Positions 56,326 to 64,000 of a stretch of DNA of 64,000 nucleotides are shown piece by piece. Made by a program: the position numbers and the translations under genes. Source of the DNA: Phragmites australis (Eukaryota; Streptophyta; Magnoliopsida; Poales; Poaceae); the NCBI RefSeq assembly GCF_958298935.1, contig NC_084921.1, positions 55,849,001 through 55,913,000 of the forward strand. The letters run 5' to 3'. Position 1 is the first letter of the stretch. The number at the start of each line of letters is the position of its first letter. A model generated the notes under the pieces. It had not been told where the DNA came from, did not search any database, and saw only the letters and a list, made by a program, of their open reading frames with translations.

Positions 56326-58081
56326 CTAAGCTGACCCGTCCGGTGACGGTGAGTCCCCATCTGGCGAGTCCTTTCTGTCCTGGTTCTCCTTCCACTTAGC
56401 CCAGGCCCATCTCAACACAATGAATGCCCCAAGTGCATACACCTAATAATAAATATAGTAGGAAGGTGTCATCTTTGCAGGAACATAACCACAAGCCCAC
56501 AAGATCATACACTACAAGCAGAGTTGGGAACAAGTGAAAGTCAATAAAATATTCGGTGCGAAACAACCACAGGAAACAAGAGTAAAATTTCTCTGAAGGA
56601 ATGTAATATATCTCAATGATTTATATCAAGATGCGGATCATCATTAGGTTGATAACATAATATGATCTGCGTCAGCTAGATGAACCAAATTGCAGCATCT
56701 TAATGAATCTTGATCCTTCTCAGTGTTATATAGCATTTGCAGAACATAACAACGACAGGAACTTTGAAGATAAGGAACCGATTCACAACCTAGTGACCTC
56801 TAAGTGGTTACTTGTTACTGAACCCAACAAAAGTAACAATGAAACCACACCATCCCTACAGGCGATTCTGACCCTAGATGATACAAATTCGTACTTCGAC
56901 AGTGGGTAACTATTTTGTGTTTTCAGAGTTGTGCAATGCATGCATAACTCAGAAAGAGTAGGCGTCAGTTATAATCCGTATGCAAATTTGCAAGACTTCA
57001 ACAGAAAAGTAATGAAGACATGGCTCATCTACAACAAACGCTACACATTTCAATTCCAATTTAATGCAGAAGTGGTTACTTTTACTTGTTACCGAACCCG
57101 GCAGAAGTAACAATCAAATCAAATCAACTCTACAGCGATTCTAATTGTCGATTATACGACATTCGTGCTTTCACAGAAGGACAGGGGTAAACTATTTTGT
57201 GTTTTCAGAGTTGTGCGCTGCAAGCACAACTCACAGGGGGTTAGGTATCAGTTATAATCCACATGCAAAATTTGCAAGACTTACAAAAATTTGGAAGCAG
57301 AAGTGCAAAATTGGCAAAATGTTTTTTGAGTCCAAAAGAAACTTTGTAGGCGTCTGGGTGTGCGCGTTTCCATTTTATCCTAGTTGAAACACCTAAACAG
57401 CAGTATTATTTTATAGTTGTGAACTCGTAACTCAATCAGTCGGCGAGTCGGTTCAGGTGTCAACAGAATATGCTAGTGCAGCACTGACATGTTTGTACAA
57501 AAAATTGATTGTAAAACACAACAAATTATCTGAGAGTGTAAGGCATATATGCCAAGGAATGAGGAGAAGGCGCATCCACAACAAACGCTACACATTTCAA
57601 CTATAATTGCAAGCAAATATAAGTGAACAAATATCCATCTCTCAGATTGATTAAACCGTGGCAAGGATCAGAATGCCACTGCAATAACATCTATAAGAGG
57701 TGATCTACCAGGTAGCATGCGCTGCGAGTTGCAGGAAATGACTAGATGACGAGTCGCTGCTCAAAACCTAAGAATCCGGGGCACCGCATCGCAACAAGGG
57801 GTTTGGGGTGGTTTAATCTAACTTGGAAAGTTGAGGATGATGAGACGGCGGCGTACCTGCCATAGGTTGCGTGGGGCCATCTCCTCCTCGACGACAGGCG
57901 GCGGCGGGGCGCCCTCCTCCTCCTCGAGCTTTATCGGCGGCGGCTGCCTCGCCTTGCGGCCCGACGCCTCGGGGAAGAAGCGCACCGTCGACGGCGGCGC
58001 GCGGCGGGCCTCCGCGTCCGCGGCGCTGCCCCCATCCGCCGTGTTCTTGGCCTGCTCCGGCGCGCTCCCGGCGTTGCCCAT
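56326..58081 (-). CDS. Small single-pass membrane protein, function unknown
   Basis: Two exons joined by a 1.4-kb intron: 57857-58081 and 56326-56442, both in phase 0 with clean GT-AG borders, giving 113 residues. The N terminus MGNAGSAP fits a myristoylation signal (Gly2, Ser6). Residues 1-70 are low-complexity, with an acidic-proline stretch (LEEEEGAPPPPVVEEE). The second exon starts with the only hydrophobic segment, VYALGAFIVLRWAWAKW (76-92), and ends in a short acidic tail. Similar small proteins with one C-terminal membrane helix exist in plants, but I know of no function. The conserved splice and the intact frame make it a real gene. Confidence 0.7.
56790..57290. repeat. Diverged direct repeat in the intron of the small membrane-protein gene
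   Basis: A block around 56805-56995 is repeated about 270 bp further on (57068-57285). Both contain AAGTGGTTACTT, GTAACAAT, the identical ACTATTTTGTGTTTTCAGAG, and TCAGTTATAATCC. A further piece, ACAACAAACGCTACACATTT, occurs at about 57031 and 57580. Confidence 0.75.
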
Positions 58082-59126
58082 CGCCTCCTCGTGATGCCGC
58101 TTGTTGTATTCTATCTCTTCTCTCTCTTGTTATCGAGTGGAATAGTTTCTTTTAGGTTAATATAAGGTTGTAAGCAAGCAACCTTCTTTTCTCCTTTCTT
58201 TTTCTTTTTCTCTTTGTTCGGTTTTCCTTTTCCTTTTTCTTTTTTTTTTTGTCATCTTAGATTATCCCAGAAGTAATCTTGTTAACAAAACCAAAAGTAA
58301 TCTTGCATACGCCAAATCATACCCTTTTCCATTTCTTTTTTTTTTCATTTTCATACTTCTTTGTTTTGCTGCGATTATACATCTACAGCCTCTAGATTTG
58401 ATTTCTCTAGCAAGTGTATGTTCCATTCTGCCTGGATCTTCTTGTGAGCACAAGCCAAAGAGGAATAACAGTAGGGCCTGTCTGGCTGATGCTTTTCGTT
58501 GCATAAATCGGGCTACACAAAGTTGGTCAACAAGTGTATGTTCCATTCTGCTCAGGAACCTTGCCTGCAACTAGGGTGCAAAATTTACACCCTCTCAGAG
58601 ACACAGCTCAATTCATGTTGGCAGGTGTACACAGCATCCTGACAAAAGGTTATCAATTTTGTAGATAAAAAGGTGATCAGTTTATCACAATCCTGGAATT
58701 TTGTAACATTTCAAGCACCAGAGCTTACACCAGCCATACCATTACTGTACTTTGAATAAACTAAGAGATATTTGTGCACTAAACTCACCTAGATTACCTC
58801 GCACACAGCATAACTTCCAACAAGTAATTTCGTTGACCAACAATCTATACTGAATAATAACAGCTCTCACCAATGCAATAATTTGAAAGAATGACACAGG
58901 ATGAGCAACCCAAGTACAATGGAATACACCAACTCTGCCACACATATGGATAATCCCTTGCAGGGTTTCACAATGAATGGAATCTAACAAGCTCGGGATC
59001 TAGGAAGTAACTAGAGCCTCAAAAACAATTACTAGTGTATATGTATTAGACTTCCAAATGATTATAACCGCTGCGTTCTGCGCTCCAAATGAGCAGCATC
59101 ACCACCTTCGGATTGGAATATGTCAT
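58082..59126. other. Intergenic, between the small membrane-protein gene and AXS
   Basis: No gene is seen. CAAGTGTATGTTCCATTCTG occurs twice, at about 58411 and 58530. The right part is probably the 3' UTR of the minus-strand AXS gene. Confidence 0.5.
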
Positions 59127-62100
59127 CTAACTCGACGCTGAAGCCTGTGACATTTGCCTTTTGATAGCTTCTTTGTATGTCTTGTGCTGGTATGTCAATG
59201 TTGTCTCCAGCAAATCCTTCAGAGGGGTCTTTGGGTTCCAACCTACAGTTAACCAGCATTTGGTCATTAACTAGTAATTACGGAAAACAACATACCCAGA
59301 GCACATTACTGTACACGGTAAATACCTAGCTGCCTGTTGATAATAGTCATGTCAGGGATTCTCTTATCACTATCATCATATCCTTCACCATAGAACTGAT
59401 CCGAACTAACATCAATCATGGGTTCATCCAGTGGTGACTCTCCTGCAACGTTTGCATAAACCTGTAGAAGAGGACAAGGGATGGCTTACAACAGAAACAA
59501 GAAGACATCTGCATAGACCTGTACAACCGATGCCTTAGAACAGAAACAAGTAACACGGAACATAGCTGGCTTAGCTGCCGCATCAGTGCCATACCTCCGT
59601 CATCATTTGGGCCAACTCCCTAACAGTAACTTCATTGTTAGGATTCCCAACATTGAAAATGTGACCATTGGCTCGAGCAGGATTTTCCTTTGATAATCGA
59701 CACCAGAAAAACAGGAGTTCAGTCTCATTGAATTAGAACATAAGAACAATGAACGAGACATGAAGGCTATACATACAATCATCAAAAGAACAGCTTCGAT
59801 GGCATCCTTAATGTAAACAAAAGTTCTCTGAGACTGACCCCCATCAACAAGCTTCAAGGGCTCTCGGCGGAGCAAATTCTGCAAAACCATTGGTATCATA
59901 CATCTTCTGAGAAGACTGAACATGATGCAAAAATAAGGAAACCATCCACAGCAAGGGACAAGTGCACATACGTTACTGAAGCAAGCCAAAACCCGAGGTA
60001 CACCCTCACTAGGACCGTCGACACCAGGAATAAAGTCCATCCTAGGTCCAATCCAATTGAAAGGTCTCACAATTGTGAATTCAAGGCCATTTTCTGCACC
60101 TTCAGCTGGTGGAAACTCAAAATGACAACGGTTAGAATTATAAGTTAAGAGCATCAGCTCCACAGTGACACAATGATAGGGACAAGCTACTTTACTAACC
60201 AAAAATAAGTCTCTCAATAAGTTGCTTGGCGCATGCATAGGACCATCGTTGTTTCACGATTGGACCAAAAATGCAGGGTGACTCATCTTCTTTCAGAACA
60301 TAAAACTCAGGCTCCTGTTTGAAAGAAGGGCACATAAACATCAGAAATGGATAACTACAACCAAAAGGAATATGCGCACAGGACATAAAATTCTGACATG
60401 CCTACAGCTGTAACTGGTTTGTTGCCCATTTTCTGATGTAAGGTTCTACTAATGCACTTTGCTCACCACAACAAAGTCATGGAAAAATTCACAGTTCATC
60501 TCTATATCCAGCATTGTCGATGTATTACAGTTCCAATTAATAAGCACACAGCAATCAAATGAACGCGGTAGCACCGACTAAAGGATTTTCGTAGGGTTAG
60601 CAAGATTGCAGTACCAATAGAAGACGGAACTGAAGATATACATAACACATTGATGCCATGATAACAGCAAACAAGACCAAACTTCACTGGGAAAGTAATC
60701 AGAACCAAAACAATGTTACCATTTAAGTAAACACCTACTCTTGAGGGATGCAGCTAGTTGACAATCCTTAAATGCTGAAGCATCAACAAGACTTGCTTAT
60801 CCCATAGAAAATGCAACTGGAAAAAGACAGGCCCTTATCATGGTATGCTTTCTTAATCACCACACCAACTTGCAAAGCAATGTGCAGTAACAGGCATAAC
60901 CATCGCATAGCTTATATAGCCTTGAACGATACTAATTTCCCAAAGGAAAAAAGGACCGTACAATGTTGCTGGACAATCTATACTATAATATTCCTCAAAA
61001 GTCAACACATTCTATAATGTTCACAAGAATTCAGCATGACAAGACTCAAGAGCATGTCCCAGAGCCAACCAACAACCAAACAAGCTTCAACTAGAAAATC
61101 CATACCGAACTAACACCAAATCCAGCCCAGCCTTTATATTAGGACCGTACTACAAGGACAGCATAATTGGAGGTGAACATGTCAATTCAGCAACCTGCAC
61201 CAGATCCATCACACACAAATCGAATCCGTTTCTTTATTCAACCAGCCAAAAATAGAGGCATCACATTATCCACAACAATGACATGCACAGGCAGACACTT
61301 GGGAGAGGATGGAGAAAATATTATCGTCACCTTGCGGAGAGGGTGGTCTTTGGGGAGGAAGCTGCCGATGGTCTTGCCGTAGACCTCGCACGTGGAGAAG
61401 TGGATCAGACGCTTGTTGTTCTCCGAGCAGTACTTCACCTGCACAACACGAAAGGCATCGGACATTCGGGGATAGGAAATGCCTACAAATCAAGGCGCGA
61501 AAAAAAAAGGAAAAGTAACCTACAGGAATCCAAGAGAGAGAGGGACTGAGGGAGAGATGGTATCGTACCACAGGGAGGGCATCGATGAAGTTGCTGTAGA
61601 TGGTGTCTAGGGGGCGCGTGTTGTAGTCCGCCGGCGTGCAGATCGCCGCCAAGTTTATCGTCTTCGCAGATCCGAGCAGACATGGACCAAAACAAGTAAA
61701 ATTCGTCAGTAACTTGGCAAGAAGAGAGGGAACGCGATTTTATTCTAGGCGATAAATGCATAATTAACTGCGAAATCAACAGAGTAAAATCCACCAAGAA
61801 AAGATGTAGCCGGAAAAAAAGAAGAAGACGACGACGAGTAAGGAGAGGAGGAATGGGGGAGGGCGCAGACCAGATCGGCCATCTTGATAAGGCCCTCGAG
61901 CCTGGAGTCGTTCTTGATGTTGAGGCGGTGGAATGAGATGCGGCCTGCGAGGTGCGGCGGGGCGGGGTCGACGAGGTGGCGGATCTTGTCGCAGTATACG
62001 TCGACGGCGAGGACGACGTGGTGCGTCTCGGCCATGAGCTTCTCGCAGAGGTGGGAGCCGATGAAGCCACCGGCGCCGATCATGCAGATGGTGAGGGGCG

Positions 62101-62155
62101 CGACGGGGTTGCCGTCCAGATCCACCCGGGATGGCAGCAACGACGACGACGACAT
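59127..62155 (-). CDS. AXS: UDP-D-apiose/UDP-D-xylose synthase
   Basis: Converts UDP-glucuronate to UDP-apiose and UDP-xylose in the cytosol, supplying apiose for rhamnogalacturonan II and apiosides. Nine exons on the minus strand: 61871-62155, 61569-61661, 61331-61438, 60200-60314, 59972-60105, 59777-59878, 59595-59687, 59326-59461, 59127-59242. Together they encode 393 residues, matching the known plant enzymes. This is an extended short-chain dehydrogenase: the NAD-binding GAGGFIG is at 27-33 and the catalytic Tyr188-xxx-Lys192 is in WSYACAKQL. Other conserved blocks are FSTCEVYGK, RPFNWIGPRMDF, SQRTFVYIKDAIEA and FNVGNPNNEVTV. The frame is intact. It is divergent from eIF4E, with 742 bp between start codons. 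Confidence 0.97.
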
Positions 62156-62897
62156 CCTCCCCTGGTCCCTTGGAGCGGTCGGATCGGGAATGCGCGTGCC
62201 TGCGTCGGCGATTGGGTTACGAGGCGATGTCGGTGGCGGTGAGAGGTGCGGTAGGCGCTCTCTGTCTGCCTCTCTCTATTTAAGGATGAGAGAGATGGCC
62301 GGGGATCCGATTCCACTTCATCCCGGTGAAGTTAGTGAGATAGCGTTTTGTGAGATGATAAACAGTAACTCTGTCGTTATAGAAAGATACTATAGCAACA
62401 GAATCATCTCGTATTAACAGTTCATGACTAATTGAAATCATCTGATTTCACCGCCGATGGCCGGACGGGAGAGAGACAGAGTGACAGCCGCTTAGAGATG
62501 AAGAGATGAATACGTTTATATTAAAAAAATACTACCTCACAGATATATAAATACAGATATAAGTAAAATATACAATATCTATAAAAACTCATATAGCTCT
62601 CTAACAGATAGGATATGTGTCGTCTCCCCGGAACAGCAGTCCCGTCCCGGTGGAGATGGGTCGTCTGCAGTGGCAGAGCTTGACCAAGTTGAGCAGCACC
62701 ATGATGCATCCTTTCTTCTTCTTCTTGTTCAGGCCCAGCCCATCAGCTCCATCTTCTTATTCGTGGCCCAGCCCAGCCCAGCCCAGCCCGACTCACCCTT
62801 CTAGAGTTTTCTTCTCTTGGTGTCGTCGTGCAGCCTCGCCTCTCCTCTCCTTGCCCGTTTGCTCCGATCCCATCCGACTCGACCTAACCCCACCGCC
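62156..62897. promoter_or_regulatory. Shared upstream region of AXS and eIF4E
   Basis: Both genes start outward from here. For AXS a TATA-like TTAAATAG (minus) lies at about 62277-62284. An imperfect hairpin at 62352-62410 has arms GAGATGAT ... ATCATCTC and CTGTCGTTATAG ... CTATAGCAACAG and looks like a small MITE remnant. A (CCCAG)n tract at about 62769-62789 precedes eIF4E. Confidence 0.5.
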
Positions 62898-63154
62898 ATG
62901 GCTGACGAGACCGAGACGAGGCCGCCGTCCGCGGGCTCCCGGGGCCGCGCGCCGGAGGAGGACGAGAGGGAGGAGGGCGAGATCGCCGACGATGGCTCCG
63001 CGCCCGCTCCGCAGCCACCCAACCCCGCCGCGCCGCACCCGCTCGAGTACGCCTGGACCTTCTGGTTCGACAACCCGCAGGGCAAGTCCAAGCAGGCCGC
63101 CTGGGGAAGCTCCATGCGCCCAATCCACACCTTCTCCACCGTCGAGGACTTCTG
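62898..63154 (+). CDS. eIF4E: Translation initiation factor eIF4E, first exon (gene runs off the window)
   Basis: Binds the mRNA 5' cap and, with eIF4G, recruits ribosomes. Only exon 1 is in the window. The N-terminal ~50 residues are acidic and variable ([11 protein letters not shown]), as in cereal eIF4[18 protein letters not shown] and the segment up to FSTVEDFW are the start of the cap-binding fold; WTFWFDNP contains conserved tryptophans. The absence of the iso4E-type spacing points to eIF4E proper. The donor is either after 63154 (splitting the TGG codon, which fits the FW(S/G)LYNN of relatives) or after 63157 (GTGCGT, a stronger donor but adding a residue). The remainder to 64000 is intron. 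Confidence 0.9.
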
Positions 63155-64000
63155 GTGGTGCGTTCCTTTCCCCCACCCCTGGCCCTGGCTCCCTCCTCTC
63201 AAACCCTTCCTTACTTGTTGCCCTCTACATACAACTAGATTACATGCCCAGCCTTCATGATGCAATTGGGTTAGGCTTTTTTGGCTTATGCAAACTTGCC
63301 GACTTTCGGCGATTCCTCTTTTTTGACGCCATAGATTTACAACAATATACGAGCGAAATTTAGCGCCAAGGTTCACGGATCTTGGGTGTTTAAATTTATG
63401 CATTACTCTCTGATTCTATTGGATCAATATTTATTAACACATCGGGGTTTTACAGGTTACCATCTTAGTGAAGGGAAGCGATTGTTTTGATGTTATATTT
63501 GGCTGGCTCAGCTTGGAGTGAGTTTATATCTTGCAAGGTTTTCATGTCATGTGTGATTGCGTGACGGAATGTCATGTTTGCTCTGTTACTCTCTTTTATG
63601 ACATTACTCACGCGTTAGGAGCTGACAATTGCTTGCTGATCATTATTCTCTACTCTCAAACTTTTGGTCTTCTCTGTGTGTGTGTGTGTTCTCAGAAAAT
63701 TATTGATATCTATTGTTGCAAGTAAAATGCTAGGCATCGTTGCTTTCGTTTGCATCATTTTTCATGGAATGTCAGATACTCAAATTGACTGAAGATGGTG
63801 CTCCCGATAATTGATTTAAAATTTTCAGATTCTTTCTTCTTATGGTTTCTTAGTTTCTTTAAACTTTCGACACAGGTTTCCAGAATGTTGAAAATTTACT
63901 GCTTAATTGGTCATCTTGAATTGATTGATTACTTGTCAGGAGATAAATGTTCTCTTAACATTATAGCTTTTGATGCCTTGCAAGACATCTATTTGAAGCA
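63155..64000 (+). other. First intron of eIF4E (to window end)
   Basis: T-rich plant intron sequence with a short (GT)n tract at 63677-63689. The next eIF4E exon is not seen before the window ends. Confidence 0.6.

Overview
The window is nuclear DNA from a grass (Poaceae). Genes are split by short GT-AG introns, first exons are very GC-rich, and the intergenic space is packed with grass-type transposons: CACTA, MULE, hAT, PIF/Harbinger, Tourist and Stowaway MITEs, L1-type LINEs and long solo LTRs. The combination of a DREB1F-like CBF factor, a UDP-apiose/xylose synthase and an eIF4E at the right end resembles, from memory, the distal long arm of rice chromosome 1. That is an inference and the species cannot be named from the sequence alone. 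All exon borders were read by eye; for each complete gene the exon lengths sum to an uninterrupted frame.

Layout, left part. A CACTA end lies at 1-129, followed by a gene-poor stretch with half of a tRNA-Cys. Next come diphosphomevalonate decarboxylase (3105-8119, +, with a MULE in intron 1), a membrane-anchored alpha/beta hydrolase (8486-10057, -), a 2.9-kb solo LTR (10892-13792), an M18 aspartyl aminopeptidase (14895-18477, +) and a protein-only RNase P, PRORP (19356-22329, -). The upstream region of PRORP is split by a hAT element that itself contains a Harbinger element.

Middle part (25-51 kb). A possible Pol III transcription unit (USE plus TATA plus T-run) lies at 25.3-25.5 kb. A dispersed cluster of root-cap/LEA-like genes follows: one broken copy, one orphan first exon, and two intact genes head-to-head about 10.6 kb apart. 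Between and beyond the intact genes are gene fragments (GINT1-like exons), two LINEs each split by a roughly 3-kb solo LTR, a CACTA element carrying LINE and tRNA-like pieces, several MITEs, and a tRNA isopentenyltransferase pseudogene cut off by a LINE.

Right part (51-64 kb). An intergenic stretch with a Stowaway element leads to the intronless DREB1F-like gene (53526-54194, +). Then come a two-exon gene for a small single-pass membrane protein (56326-58081, -), UDP-apiose/UDP-xylose synthase (59127-62155, -) and, divergently, the first exon of eIF4E (62898 onward, +), which runs off the window.

The intact genes are mostly single-copy housekeeping functions: isoprenoid synthesis, peptide turnover, tRNA 5' processing, cell-wall nucleotide sugars and translation initiation. 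The root-cap cluster and the DREB gene are the specialised ones. No operon-like or novel multi-gene system was found. The unusual content is in how transposons have captured, split and displaced genes.
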